The translations under genes were made by a program, and so were the position numbers. Shown here piece after piece: positions 16,078 through 25,242 of a stretch of DNA of 64,000 nt (position 1 is the stretch's first letter; the number at the start of each line of letters is the position of its first letter). Origin of the DNA: Oscillospiraceae bacterium. GTDB lineage: Bacteria; Bacillota; Clostridia; Lachnospirales; Lachnospiraceae. The DNA is taken from the NCBI GenBank assembly GCA_021771715.1, contig JAETOO010000002.1, positions 1 to 64,000 of the forward strand, read 5' to 3'. A model generated the notes under the pieces. The model saw nothing but the letters and a program-made list of their open reading frames with translations, was not told where the DNA came from and ran no database searches.

Positions 16078-16191
16078 CTATTCCTGCAATGGTTTTCTGC
16101 AGCTTTTGATCTGAACCCTTGTTTCACCCCACATCAAAACCATTTTCAACGCCAATAGTGCCAGCGCTGCAAGAATTTTTTCTATGCTCAC
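16078..16191 (-). CDS. Candidate 37-residue hydrophobic peptide between regulator and kinase
   Basis: A GTG at 16191-16189 overlaps the TGA stop of the LytTR gene (GTGA) and opens a 37-codon frame ending in TAG at 16078. The peptide has an acidic/basic start (MSIEKI), one hydrophobic stretch (LAALALLALKMVLMWG) and a polar tail with a single cysteine (KSCRKPLQE). No independent ribosome binding site is evident, so translation would depend on coupling. It could be a signal or membrane peptide, or the vestige of the kinase's lost membrane domain. It does not match a typical AgrD precursor tail. Confidence 0.35.
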   Translation of the reverse strand: MSIEKILAALALLALKMVLMWGETRVQIKSCRKPLQE

Positions 16192-16886
16192 GTCAGATTA
16201 ATGATCGCCCGGTTCACTCTCTCGTACGCGCCGCGGGGGAGCGGAATCGTGCTGCCGTCGTACAGCCGGATCTCCGACTTCGTCACCCGGCTAATCTGCG
16301 TCAGGTTCACGATCGCGGACCTTCCCACCCGGTAAAAGCGGCCATCCAGCTGCTCCTCGAGATACCCGAGCGTCATCTTCACCGTGTACGCCTCTCGCCC
16401 GTGCACAGTCACATAGTTCCCGAACACCTCGGCGTACCGGATCTGGCAGACGGGCACGCGAACCATCTCCCCGCCGACGTCAAGGCACAGGACCCGCTCG
16501 TCCCGCTTCACCTTCTCCGCCGCCCGGTCCAGCACCTCAAAGAGCTTCTCCTCGCGCACCGGCTTCATCAGGTAGTGGAGCGCCGCCACATCGTAGCCCT
16601 CGGAAATATAGTCCGAGTACCCCGTGATGAACACGATCTGCACCGTATCGTTTTCTGCCCGCAGCTTTCTCGCCATCGTCACGCCGTCCATGTCGCCCAT
16701 CTCGATGTCCAGCAGCAGAATATCGCAATCGCTCTCCTGCGCATAGCAGAACAGAAAATGCTCCGCACTCGGAAAGCACGAAACCCGCGCCATGTGGCCT
16801 CTGCCCCTGGCCCAGCGCCCGACCAGCCCGGCCAGATACTGCCTGTCCACCTCCGCATCATCACAAATCGCAATCCCCAGCTCCAT
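16188..16886 (-). CDS. LytTR-family response regulator
   Basis: This is a two-component response regulator of 232 residues. The receiver (about 1-120) begins LGIAICDDAEVDRQYL and carries the phospho-acceptor aspartate in ILLLDIEMGDMDG. The LytTR DNA-binding domain (about 135-232) has RIRYAEVFGNYVTVHGRE-like strands and FYRVGRSAIVNLTQI. The ATG at 16886 has AGGAGG eight bases upstream. The partner is presumably the GHKL kinase downstream. AgrA/LytTR regulators of this kind often control secreted peptide or exporter genes, and the ABC pair downstream is the obvious candidate target. Confidence 0.88.
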   Translation of the reverse strand: MELGIAICDDAEVDRQYLAGLVGRWARGRGHMARVSCFPSAEHFLFCYAQESDCDILLLDIEMGDMDGVTMARKLRAENDTVQIVFITGYSDYISEGYDVAALHYLMKPVREEKLFEVLDRAAEKVKRDERVLCLDVGGEMVRVPVCQIRYAEVFGNYVTVHGREAYTVKMTLGYLEEQLDGRFYRVGRSAIVNLTQISRVTKSEIRLYDGSTIPLPRGAYERVNRAIINLT

Positions 16887-17020
16887 GCGCTCTGCCTCCT
16901 GTCCACTCCTCACACCGTGATATTTTTTTCATCTTACCATGAATCCCGGCGCGAGACAAGCGGTCAACACAAACCAGATCTCCTCCGTTTTTATAACGAA
17001 CGTAAAATGTCACAAAACAC

Positions 17021-17080
17021 CAGCAGCCACAGTTACCGGCCTTGACCCGATTGGTCCTGTACCGGTAACTGCAGCTGCCG
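17021..17080. terminator. Long hairpin downstream of a MATE gene
   Basis: CAGCAGCCACAGTTACCGG (17021-17039) pairs with the complementary block ending at 17080, with one internal mismatch, around a 22-base loop. On the minus strand it is followed by TGTTTTGTGACATTTT, so it could terminate the MATE/arabinoside operon, but the U-run is not ideal. Confidence 0.5.
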
Positions 17081-17153
17081 ATGGTTTCGCAACACCACAT
17101 TCTTAATTGCCCTGCCAATCTCTGTATGTATCCGCTTTGGCCCGGGCCGATGG

Positions 17154-18497
17154 TCAGCTCTCTCTCTTTACTATCACAGAAGCGACCCACTTCTTTTTCA
17201 GCCATAGCATCATCGCACACAACCCTCTGAACCACTCATCTGCGGACTGCGCTGCCCACAGGCCGACAATGCCAAATCCAAGCGGCACCGTCAGCACATA
17301 GCCCATCCCCACGCTGACGATCCATATGGACGTATTCGCAATCACCATCGGCCAGAATACGTACCCTGCGCTGCGCAGGCCGTAGTTGAAGGAATGGTTC
17401 AGCGAGCGCCCGGCGCAGATAAAGATGTCAATAAAGAACAGCATGCGCGCGATGTCCCTGATCTCTGCAGAGTCCGTAAACAACCCGACGAGTCTGGAGG
17501 AGCACAGGAAGAATCCTCCGCTGAAGGCCAGATTGCACAGGAAAATGTACAGCCAGCTCTTTCGGATGAAGCGGTATACCTCCTCCGTCTTGCCCGCCCC
17601 GATCATGTGGCCGGCAAGAATCTGCGCCGCCTGTCCGATGGACAAGCCGGCCATATACGTATAGTTGTTGATGGTCTGTGTATACACCTTGGCGGACAGC
17701 ACTGCGGTAGGCAGCGCCGTGATAAACCGCGTTGTCACAAGCTGCGCCAGGGTAAAGGAGACCCCTTCCATCCCTGACATGAAGCCAAGGCTGACAATCT
17801 GCTTCAGATACTCTCCCTTGATGTGGAGCAAGTCTCCTCTGCGCAGGTCCCACTCCTGTCTGGCGAACAAACCGCCGATCAGCAGCAAGCCCATCGCCTC
17901 GCTGAACAGGCGGACACAGGCGATCCCCGCCACTCCCGTGACCGGAAGTTTCCCCTCTATTACCAGAAAAGAGCCCAGAAGGTTCACCGCGTTGTTGAAC
18001 GCGATCACCAGCATAGACACCTGCGCCTTGCCGCGGCACCGGAAATGAGTGGCGATCATGGCGGAGACAAATTGAATCACGCAGGATACCCCCACGATCC
18101 GCAGATACACCGCGGCGTCCCCGATCAGATTCTCCTCCAGGCCCATCATTCTCACGAGCCGCCCGGAAAGGCTCACCGTAAACAGACTCAGTGCAAAGCC
18201 GATCACCGCGCTGACTGAGATGCTGTTCATGGTAATCTGCGCTGCCTCCCGCTTTTTTCCGGCTCCTAAATTCTGATTGACCACCACAGCCGCCCCGGAG
18301 GCCAGCATCGTCGAGGCGATAATGACTACGTTTAAAATCTGATTCGCCACTCCGACCGCCGCAGATGCCTCATCCGAAAACCGGCTCAGCATAAAGGTGT
18401 TCACCGTCCCCATCAGCGACCGCAGAATCTGTTCCAGCAGGATCGGGATTGCGAGCGTCAGCAGGGTCATGCGTTTTTTCTCTTTTTCCATTTTCAC
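17154..18497 (-). CDS. MATE-family efflux transporter
   Basis: This is a multidrug/toxic-compound extrusion family membrane protein of about 447 residues with twelve hydrophobic segments. The N-terminal PILLEQILRSLMGTVNTFML is typical of the family. The GTG at 18497 is seven bases from GGAGG; the ATG at 18491 is an alternative start. It begins about 25 bases after the arabinofuranosidase stop on the same strand, so it is probably the last gene of that operon. A role in exporting a sugar derivative or an inhibitor is possible from context only. Two other MATE genes occur in the window. Confidence 0.85.
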   Translation of the reverse strand: MKMEKEKKRMTLLTLAIPILLEQILRSLMGTVNTFMLSRFSDEASAAVGVANQILNVVIIASTMLASGAAVVVNQNLGAGKKREAAQITMNSISVSAVIGFALSLFTVSLSGRLVRMMGLEENLIGDAAVYLRIVGVSCVIQFVSAMIATHFRCRGKAQVSMLVIAFNNAVNLLGSFLVIEGKLPVTGVAGIACVRLFSEAMGLLLIGGLFARQEWDLRRGDLLHIKGEYLKQIVSLGFMSGMEGVSFTLAQLVTTRFITALPTAVLSAKVYTQTINNYTYMAGLSIGQAAQILAGHMIGAGKTEEVYRFIRKSWLYIFLCNLAFSGGFFLCSSRLVGLFTDSAEIRDIARMLFFIDIFICAGRSLNHSFNYGLRSAGYVFWPMVIANTSIWIVSVGMGYVLTVPLGFGIVGLWAAQSADEWFRGLCAMMLWLKKKWVASVIVKRES

Positions 18498-18521
18498 ACA
18501 GAATCCTCCCATCAGAGCTGC

Positions 18522-20090
18522 TTAAAAGGAGCCTATTATCGGGGAAATGTACGGCGTCGGTCTTCCCGCCTCCTGAAGCTTCCCGTAGTCCGCTCCATCC
18601 TTCGCCGCCTGCCCGACATGGATGACGATCGCGTGGAAGGACAGCGGCTCCAAAATCACCGTCGTGCCGGATGACGGCGCCTTCTCCTCCCGCGGCACCA
18701 CCTGCCACGGATCCTCCACCGTGTTTACCGCCTCAGGATTCTCATGCTGCATCACGATATGTCTCGCAATCTCCAGCTCCGTCCCGAAATCGCTCAGGGC
18801 AATCTCCAGCTCCATGCTCTCATCCGTATCCCGGTTCACGGCAAACACCGTAATATCTCCGTTCTCATTTAAAATGGAGGCCGTCTCCACCATCGGGACA
18901 GACGCATAATATTTGCTTGCATAGTATTCTGTCTGCAGCGTCTGGCGCAGCGCGTACCCATCCGACAGCGCATTCATAATCTGGAACGGATAGTAGACCG
19001 CTGTCTTCAACGCATGGTACTCCGTTGTCCGATCCCACACCAGACTGGTAATCAGCGACAGGCAGGCTATTTTTACCCTGTCACAGTGGTTGATCATCGT
19101 CATGAGCTGCTGCGCCACCATCAGCACGTCCAGCATGCTGTACGGAGGGAAGATCGCCAGCCGCTCCTCATTGTACGTATGGTAAGGGAAGTTATACGTC
19201 GCATGGCGGGACACGTTCCACTCGTCCACGGACACGTAAAACTTCTTGTCCAGGCGCATCTTCGCCTCCACTGACTCAAACACACCCACCACGCCGCGGA
19301 TAAAGAAATCCAGGTCTATGGTCTGGGAGAGAAAATCCTGCGGTGCGTCATCATGATTCCCATAATACGTGTGAATCGCCACATAGTCAAACAATTCCGG
19401 CGCCTGCATTAAGGTCCGGTACTCCCACTCTATAAAGGTAGGCATTCCGCTCGTGGAACTGCCCACAGCCACCAGCTTTGCCTCCGGATCAATGACCTTC
19501 ATCATTCTGGCCGCCTGCTCCGCCTTCAGCGGATAACACTCAATCGGCTGATACCCCATCTGCCAATGTCCGTCCAGCTCATTTCCCAGACACCACAGCT
19601 TGTAGTTGTATGGCTCAGGGTGTCCGTGCTGAATCCTCAGATTGCTGTAGCGGCTTCCGCCCGGATGGTTGGTATACTCCATCATATCGCGGGCATCCGA
19701 GGGAGTCCCCGTCCCCAGATTCACACACGGCATTACTTCGGCTCCGATCGCCTTCGCCCACCGGTCATACTCATCCAATCCCACTTTATTGTGATCGAGC
19801 CTTCCCCACGCACAGTCCAGACGCGGGACACGCTCCTCTCTCGGTCCGATGCCGTCCTTCCAGTCGTAGCTGGAATTGTGATTGCCGCTGACACGCAGCA
19901 TCGGGATATGCAGCTCCTTCAGCAAATCAATCACGTCCTGCCTCATCCCGTCCTCGTTTGCCGACGGATGATCCGGAGCGTACATCAGCCCGTCTACCAT
20001 CTCCCCGTTTTCCAGAAAGGAGCTGAAGAGACGACGGTCCACTCTGTCAATGATAAAATTCCGGTTCAGATACAGCTTACTTTTTTTCAT
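18522..20090 (-). CDS. GH51 alpha-L-arabinofuranosidase
   Basis: This is a glycoside hydrolase of family 51, which releases terminal arabinofuranose from arabinan or arabinoxylan oligosaccharides. It has 522 residues, the usual length for intracellular members, and no signal peptide, so imported oligosaccharides are the expected substrate. The acid/base glutamate lies in WCLGNELDGHWQMG (near residue 170) and the nucleophile in SVDEWNVSRH (near 288). The C-terminal beta domain includes FAVNRDTDESMELEIALSDF. The ATG at 20090 has GGGAGG nine bases upstream, and a GTG one codon earlier is possible. It is co-directional with the ABC permeases upstream. Confidence 0.92.
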   Translation of the reverse strand: MKKSKLYLNRNFIIDRVDRRLFSSFLENGEMVDGLMYAPDHPSANEDGMRQDVIDLLKELHIPMLRVSGNHNSSYDWKDGIGPREERVPRLDCAWGRLDHNKVGLDEYDRWAKAIGAEVMPCVNLGTGTPSDARDMMEYTNHPGGSRYSNLRIQHGHPEPYNYKLWCLGNELDGHWQMGYQPIECYPLKAEQAARMMKVIDPEAKLVAVGSSTSGMPTFIEWEYRTLMQAPELFDYVAIHTYYGNHDDAPQDFLSQTIDLDFFIRGVVGVFESVEAKMRLDKKFYVSVDEWNVSRHATYNFPYHTYNEERLAIFPPYSMLDVLMVAQQLMTMINHCDRVKIACLSLITSLVWDRTTEYHALKTAVYYPFQIMNALSDGYALRQTLQTEYYASKYYASVPMVETASILNENGDITVFAVNRDTDESMELEIALSDFGTELEIARHIVMQHENPEAVNTVEDPWQVVPREEKAPSSGTTVILEPLSFHAIVIHVGQAAKDGADYGKLQEAGRPTPYISPIIGSF

Positions 20091-20114
20091 CACATAATTC
20101 CTCCCATTCGTTCA

Positions 20115-20948
20115 TTATCCTTTTAATCCACTGGTGGCAATTCCCTCGATAAAATATCTCTGCGCAAACAGAAAGATGAAAAATACAGGAATCAGGGAGA
20201 TGACACACCCTGTCATAATCATGGCATAATCCGCGCTAAACGTCGTTATGAACAGCTTCAGCCCTGTCTGTATCAGCTTCTTGGTATCCGAGCTGATGTA
20301 GATCAGCGATCCCAGATAATCATTCCACGTACTCACAAAGGAAAAAATGACGAGGGTCGCCACGACCGGCTTGGAGAGCGGCAGCATGATCCTGCTGTAG
20401 ATGCCGTACTCGCTCATCCCGTCAATCCGGGCCGCCTCGCACAGTTCGTCCGGAATCTGTGTATAAAACTGGCGCACCAAAAACACACCGAACGGCGCAA
20501 AGCCAAAGAGAATCACCAGCCCCAGGTGGGAATTGGTCAGGTGCAGCATCCTCATAATCATGTACTGCGGGATCATCCGCGCATGCCACGGAATCGCAAT
20601 CGTCGCGATATAGGCGAAGAAGATCGCATTCCGCCCCGGAAACTCCATCTTAGAAAATCCGTACGCCGCAAACGTGCTGGTCAGCACAAGGACAAACACA
20701 GTCGCCGCAGTTACCTTCACCGTGTTTCCAATATAGAGCGCAAACGGAATTTTCTTGAAAATCTGGGAATAATTCTCCAGAATGAAGGTCTCAGGGAACC
20801 ACCTCATGGGATAAGTAAACACCTGGTTCGTTTCCTTGAAGGAGGAGGTCAGCATCCATGCAAAGGGAAGCAGCGCGACTACACAGCACAGAAGCAAAAA
20901 TCCGTAGGTCAGAAAACTAAAGATCCATCTCTTTCCTTTTTTCCCCAT
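20115..20948 (-). CDS. Carbohydrate ABC transporter permease (MalG-type)
   Basis: This is an inner-membrane permease subunit of a CUT1-type carbohydrate importer, 277 residues with six hydrophobic segments. The cytoplasmic EAA loop that contacts the ATPase is visible as CEAARIDGMSEYGIYSRIML (around residue 190). It ends with IEGIATSGLKG, the usual MalG-type tail. It follows the MalF-type permease by 18 bases. No ATPase is encoded here; CUT1 systems of Firmicutes often share a general MsmK-type ATPase encoded elsewhere. Confidence 0.92.
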   Translation of the reverse strand: MGKKGKRWIFSFLTYGFLLLCCVVALLPFAWMLTSSFKETNQVFTYPMRWFPETFILENYSQIFKKIPFALYIGNTVKVTAATVFVLVLTSTFAAYGFSKMEFPGRNAIFFAYIATIAIPWHARMIPQYMIMRMLHLTNSHLGLVILFGFAPFGVFLVRQFYTQIPDELCEAARIDGMSEYGIYSRIMLPLSKPVVATLVIFSFVSTWNDYLGSLIYISSDTKKLIQTGLKLFITTFSADYAMIMTGCVISLIPVFFIFLFAQRYFIEGIATSGLKG

Positions 20949-20966
20949 TTTACAGACGCTCCTTTC

Positions 20967-21890
20967 CTAATAATTTACCCATTTTTTCTCACAGCGGAAC
21001 TGAATCAGCGTAATCAGCGCCACCACAAGGAAGAGAATCATAGACACCGCTGAGGCATAGCCAAACTTATTCTCCACAAACGCAGAGTCATAAATGTGCA
21101 TGGCCAATACGGTAGAGGAGCGTCCCGGTCCTCCGTCTGTCATAACCGCTACGATCTCATAGACCTGAAATGCGTCGATCGAGAGCATGATCAGCACATA
21201 AAAGATGGTCGGGGTCAGCAGCGGCACCGTAATATGAAAGAAACAGTCTCTCCCGTTTGCCCCGTCCACCCTCGCCGCCTCATAATACTCACCCGGAATG
21301 CTCTGAAGCCCTGCCAGGAAAATGACCATATAATAGCCCAGCCCTTTCCAGATCTGCGCCAAGATCACCGTCGGCAGAGACCACGTGGTCGACGCGGTCC
21401 AGCGCGGAATCAGCTCCAGCGGAACTCCGATGGCCGCTAAGGTCGAGTTGACCAGGCCCATATTCGGGTTAAACAGCATATTCCACACCGCAGCCAGCGC
21501 TACCACCGGGGTCACATACGGCCAGAAGCACACCGCTCTGAAGATTCCCCTCGCCCTTATTTTCCGGTTTAAAACGGATGCAATCAACAGAGCGCCGCTC
21601 AGTATAACCGGCACGGTAATCACCGCATACAGGAGCGTATTTTTCAACGCAATTCGGAAATTGCTGCTGTGTATCATTTTTGTATAGTTTTTCAGGCCGA
21701 CAAACTCCTGAAATCCGGCTCCCGTCCAATTACAGAAGGACATAATGACCGTAAACACAGAAGGCAAAAACACCAGAAGGCAGAAGCCAAGAAAATTCGG
21801 CAGCAGGAACGAATATCCCACCAGCCATTTTTTGTATTTGCGCGGAATTCTCCGCCGTCCTTCTCTCAACCCGTTTGAGGTCTGCACCAT
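20967..21890 (-). CDS. Carbohydrate ABC transporter permease (MalF/UgpA-type)
   Basis: This is the partner permease of the CUT1-type importer, 307 residues with six hydrophobic segments after a basic N-terminus. The EAA loop is present as YEAARVDGANGRDCFFHITV (around residue 220). The ATG at 21890 follows GGTGGAG. A perfect 12-bp hairpin separates it from the binding protein gene upstream. Substrate specificity is inferred from the linked GH51 enzyme to be arabinose-containing oligosaccharides. Confidence 0.92.
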   Translation of the reverse strand: MVQTSNGLREGRRRIPRKYKKWLVGYSFLLPNFLGFCLLVFLPSVFTVIMSFCNWTGAGFQEFVGLKNYTKMIHSSNFRIALKNTLLYAVITVPVILSGALLIASVLNRKIRARGIFRAVCFWPYVTPVVALAAVWNMLFNPNMGLVNSTLAAIGVPLELIPRWTASTTWSLPTVILAQIWKGLGYYMVIFLAGLQSIPGEYYEAARVDGANGRDCFFHITVPLLTPTIFYVLIMLSIDAFQVYEIVAVMTDGGPGRSSTVLAMHIYDSAFVENKFGYASAVSMILFLVVALITLIQFRCEKKWVNY

Positions 21891-21922
21891 CTACTCCACC
21901 ACGCTTTCCTTTCGATAGAAAA

Positions 21923-21961
21923 GAATCCTGTCAGCAGATCGTTCTCGCACTGACAGGATTC
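21923..21961 (-). terminator. Intercistronic attenuator hairpin after the binding protein
   Basis: GAATCCTGTCAG (21923-21934) pairs perfectly with CTGACAGGATTC (21950-21961), and on the minus strand it is followed by TTTTCT. Placed between the binding protein and permease genes, it probably lowers permease expression relative to the abundant binding protein or stabilises the upstream mRNA. Confidence 0.8.
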
Positions 21962-21973
21962 CAAACCTTCACT

Positions 21974-23275
21974 CTACTCCGCTCTCACCTCTGCCATCCG
22001 ATCCGTAGCTTCCGCCAGACCCTCCTCGACGGAGAGATTGCCTGTCATAATCAAAGAATGCTCCTCATTCAAAATCGTCTCCGCATCCTGCGCTGCGTCA
22101 TCCATCGGCGTCTCCAGAACAAACGTCGTCTTCTCAAAGATCTGGCCGATCTCCTCAGGGACACCCGGACTCTTCATCAGCGTGCTTACAACCTCATCCG
22201 TTACATTTACCGGCGCATTTCCGGCTTCTACGGCAATCTTAGCCGCCTCGTCACTCGTCGCCACCCACTTCAGGAAATCATACGCTTCCTGCGGATACTT
22301 CGTGTTCGCGTTCATGCAGACCAGCTCTGCAGTACCGACACAGTTGCCCGGTTTGCCGCCCTCCTGCGCATTGTACGGGGCGTTGCAGACTCCCCACTCA
22401 AAATCCAGCCCGCCTTTTTCCGCCGTCCCGATCAGGTTGGCCGTCTCCCAGGTGCCCATGTACATGGTCGCGATATTCTGATTCACAAACAGACTGTGAT
22501 AGCTCAGGTTATTGGAATTAATCGTGGCATAATCCATGACATACCCTTGATCCTGCCAGCCCAGCACCATATCGTACGCGTACTTCAGGAACGCGTAGTC
22601 CACGTCCGGCTCCACCACTGTGTGGACTGTGCTGGCTATGCCGATATTCTGCACGCAGGCAGGCCAATCCTGGAAATGTCCCCCGTACACCTTGGAAGCG
22701 CCTTCCCCGTACGTCACCTTCTCCATCAGTTCGCCGTACTCTTCCCACGTCATATCATTGTGCGGATACTCCACGCCCAGCTCATCAAAAATATCCTTGT
22801 TGTAATAGATTCCCCACACATGCTGCGCAAACGGATACGCGTAAATCTTCCCGTCATCGTAGGTGATCGCCTCTTCCATCCCGTCAAACGCTTCGTGCAG
22901 ATCCATCCCTTCTGCCTCCGCAAATGAATTCAGCTCGTGCACGTATCCATTCTTGATGAAATTCACATAATTCGGGATCGTGTGCGGCCAGAAGATGTCC
23001 ACCTGATCTCCGCCCGCCAGCATCGTCAGCACCTTGTCGTTATAAGAATCGGAATCGGTCGTAAAAATCTCAAACGTGACATTCGGGTGAAGCTCCGTGT
23101 ACTTCTGAGAAAACTTGTACCAGATATTTGTCTCCAGCCCGTCAGACTCCGTCAGGTACGTCGCCACCACCAGCTTGGCCGGCTCCTCATCCGCTGCTTT
23201 TGCCATCTGACCGGTCCCGATCAGCGCCATCATGCTGCAAAGACAAGCTCCCATGATCTTCGTTGCTTTTTTCAT
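21974..23275 (-). CDS. Extracellular sugar-binding protein of ABC importer
   Basis: This is the solute-binding protein (SBP family 1, MalE-like) of the arabinoside importer, 434 residues. The ATG at 23275 has AGGAGG nine bases upstream; the frame upstream of it is only a basic extension. An N-terminal signal sequence ends around GQMAKA-AD, which looks like a signal peptidase I site. The early cysteines are too near the N-terminus to form a normal lipobox, so how the protein stays at the cell surface is unclear. The family-typical KVYGGHFQDWPACVQN and MYMGTWETANL regions are present. Confidence 0.88.
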   Translation of the reverse strand: MKKATKIMGACLCSMMALIGTGQMAKAADEEPAKLVVATYLTESDGLETNIWYKFSQKYTELHPNVTFEIFTTDSDSYNDKVLTMLAGGDQVDIFWPHTIPNYVNFIKNGYVHELNSFAEAEGMDLHEAFDGMEEAITYDDGKIYAYPFAQHVWGIYYNKDIFDELGVEYPHNDMTWEEYGELMEKVTYGEGASKVYGGHFQDWPACVQNIGIASTVHTVVEPDVDYAFLKYAYDMVLGWQDQGYVMDYATINSNNLSYHSLFVNQNIATMYMGTWETANLIGTAEKGGLDFEWGVCNAPYNAQEGGKPGNCVGTAELVCMNANTKYPQEAYDFLKWVATSDEAAKIAVEAGNAPVNVTDEVVSTLMKSPGVPEEIGQIFEKTTFVLETPMDDAAQDAETILNEEHSLIMTGNLSVEEGLAEATDRMAEVRAE

Positions 23276-23421
23276 ACGTTTTTTCCTCCTTTTGTTAATT
23301 TTTACCAATATCTGTTTGCTTTTCTTTATCTGATGTGATAATTTTACAAAAAATCATTTACTTTTGGAATGTTTTATATTACTATATTCAGGAAATAATT
23401 TTCATTCTATTTTGAAAAATT

Positions 23422-23449
23422 TTGTGTTTTAGGAAATATTTTATATGAT
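23422..23449 (+). promoter_or_regulatory. Promoter of the YesM/YesN genes
   Basis: TTGTGT (23422-23427) and TATGAT (23444-23449) are 16 bases apart in an AT-rich divergent region, about 30 bases before the kinase start. On the minus strand, TTCCAA and TAAAAT with a 17-base spacer are a weaker candidate promoter for the binding protein operon. Confidence 0.5.
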
Positions 23450-23481
23450 TTGAACGGTCGCTTTAAGGAGGCAGATTATTT

Positions 23482-25242
23482 ATGAAATTCTGGCATACAT
23501 TAAAATTTCGTCTCATCTCTGTATGCTTCTTTTTGATTTTTACGCTCTCTTTTCTCTTATTTGTCATTCTATACCGGGATTCCAGGAGCATCTTTATGAA
23601 AGAGCAGACGGAAATGATTTCCCATGAACTGGAGCAGGTTTCCGATCAACTGGATCTGGACATTTGCTCTATTAAGAAAATTCTGTACTTTATTTCAAAC
23701 GAAACCTCCATAAAGAAGCTCCTCGCAAGCGATCACCCCGTCGGGGCGGCCTCCATTGAACTGAATAAGACGCTGCACAATCAGCTTCAGCTTGCCTCTC
23801 TGCACCCGTATGTGAACAAGCTGATGCTCGCCTCCGCAGAAACGGCGATTGTCACCACAGGGACTCTGAACGGTATGCCTGACGACAACATCCGTCTCCG
23901 GGCATTGCCGTATCTCGATACGCTTCTTTGCAGCACCGCCCTTGGCGCATCCGGCATCGTGGATGAGCCGCTGTGCTATTATGATACCCCGGTGCAGGCG
24001 ATTCCGCTTGCGCGTTCTGTCTCTGATTCCCGGAGAAATTCTGCCGGACTCCTGTATCTGTCCATCAGTCCTTCTCTGATCTCAGAAAAGACCGAGCGTT
24101 TTTCCTCCCTAGATGACCGGTTTCTCTATTTCAGGATAAACGATTTTTATTACCAGCTCGTTGACCATACTTTTGTGCCTGTCGCCGCTCCGCCCGTTGT
24201 GCCGGAGGAAACGCTTGTCATGGGAACCACCGGGAAGACCACTGCTTCGCTGGGACACAAAACCTACGATGCTGTTGTCTCCACGCTGTCCACCGAGCGC
24301 TGGAGCCTCATCCGCCTCATGGATTCCTCACAGATGCCGCTTGGCATCCTGATGCCCTCTTATCTGCTGATTTTATGTAGTCTGGCCGTCACCTTTCTGC
24401 TTCTTGTGCTGCTGATCCACTCCTGGGTCAACAAGCCGATACACAGAATTTCACGGCAGATGGAGCAGATCGCGGAGGATCTCTCCACTCCTTCCACGGT
24501 GGAAGCTTCCTCAGAAGAGTTCACTCAAATCAGCTCCGGGATTGAGAGCCTGCGCGAAAAGCTCCACACCTCCTTTGCGGAAAGCCTCCTGGCAGAGCGG
24601 GCAAAAAAAGATCTGGAATTCAAGGTGCTGCAATACCAGATCAATCCGCATTTTATCAGCAACAGTCTCAACACAATCAAGTGGATGGCTGATATCCAGA
24701 ATTCCCACGGGATCAGCACGATGGCGGTCGCGCTGTCGAACCTGTTCCGCAACGTAATCCGAACCGAGGTATTCATCACGCTCCGCCAGGAGCTCCTGGT
24801 GCTCAACGACTACATTACCATCCAGCGATACCGCTACAAGGATATCTTCACCTACGAAGAACACATTGCGGATCCTGCCCTGTACGACGCCTGTATGATG
24901 AAATTTACCTTCCAGCCGATCATTGAGAACGCAATCTTTCACGGAATTGCATCCAGCGGCAAATTCGGTGTCATCCGTCTCTCGATTCACTCAGAAAACG
25001 GCGCCGTCATCGCACAGATCTATGATAACGGCACAGGAATGACGCCGGAACAGATTGAGGCGCTTTTTACCCGCGATGAAACCCAGACGCATGCTCTGAA
25101 TAAAATCGGAATCAAGAACATCGACCAGCGCCTGAAACTGGAGTACGGCAATGATTACGGCCTCTCCATCGAAAGCGAGCCGGGCGAATACACCCTGGTG
25201 ACAATCAAATTTCCGGATCAAAGGAGGACACAACGTGTATAA
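23482..25242 (+). CDS. YesM-type sensor histidine kinase
   Basis: This is a membrane sensor kinase of the YesM (His_kinase) family, 586 residues. One membrane segment (about residues 10-30) and another (about 292-318) bracket an extracellular sensing domain. A HAMP-like linker, the H-box with QYQINPHFISNSLNTIKWM (about 390-408) and an ATPase domain with DNGTGMTPEQIEALF follow. The ATG at 23482 has AAGGAGG upstream. The end overlaps the AraC-type regulator gene by eight bases. Such pairs usually control an adjacent CUT1 importer and glycosidases, here the divergent arabinoside operon. Confidence 0.93.
   Translation: MKFWHTLKFRLISVCFFLIFTLSFLLFVILYRDSRSIFMKEQTEMISHELEQVSDQLDLDICSIKKILYFISNETSIKKLLASDHPVGAASIELNKTLHNQLQLASLHPYVNKLMLASAETAIVTTGTLNGMPDDNIRLRALPYLDTLLCSTALGASGIVDEPLCYYDTPVQAIPLARSVSDSRRNSAGLLYLSISPSLISEKTERFSSLDDRFLYFRINDFYYQLVDHTFVPVAAPPVVPEETLVMGTTGKTTASLGHKTYDAVVSTLSTERWSLIRLMDSSQMPLGILMPSYLLILCSLAVTFLLLVLLIHSWVNKPIHRISRQMEQIAEDLSTPSTVEASSEEFTQISSGIESLREKLHTSFAESLLAERAKKDLEFKVLQYQINPHFISNSLNTIKWMADIQNSHGISTMAVALSNLFRNVIRTEVFITLRQELLVLNDYITIQRYRYKDIFTYEEHIADPALYDACMMKFTFQPIIENAIFHGIASSGKFGVIRLSIHSENGAVIAQIYDNGTGMTPEQIEALFTRDETQTHALNKIGIKNIDQRLKLEYGNDYGLSIESEPGEYTLVTIKFPDQRRTQRV

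Noticed and set aside
16078-16191. AgrD-type cyclic peptide precursor
   Set aside because: There is no AgrB-type protease nearby, and the tail lacks the usual cysteine-plus-four and acidic C-terminal pattern, so only a generic small-peptide call was kept.
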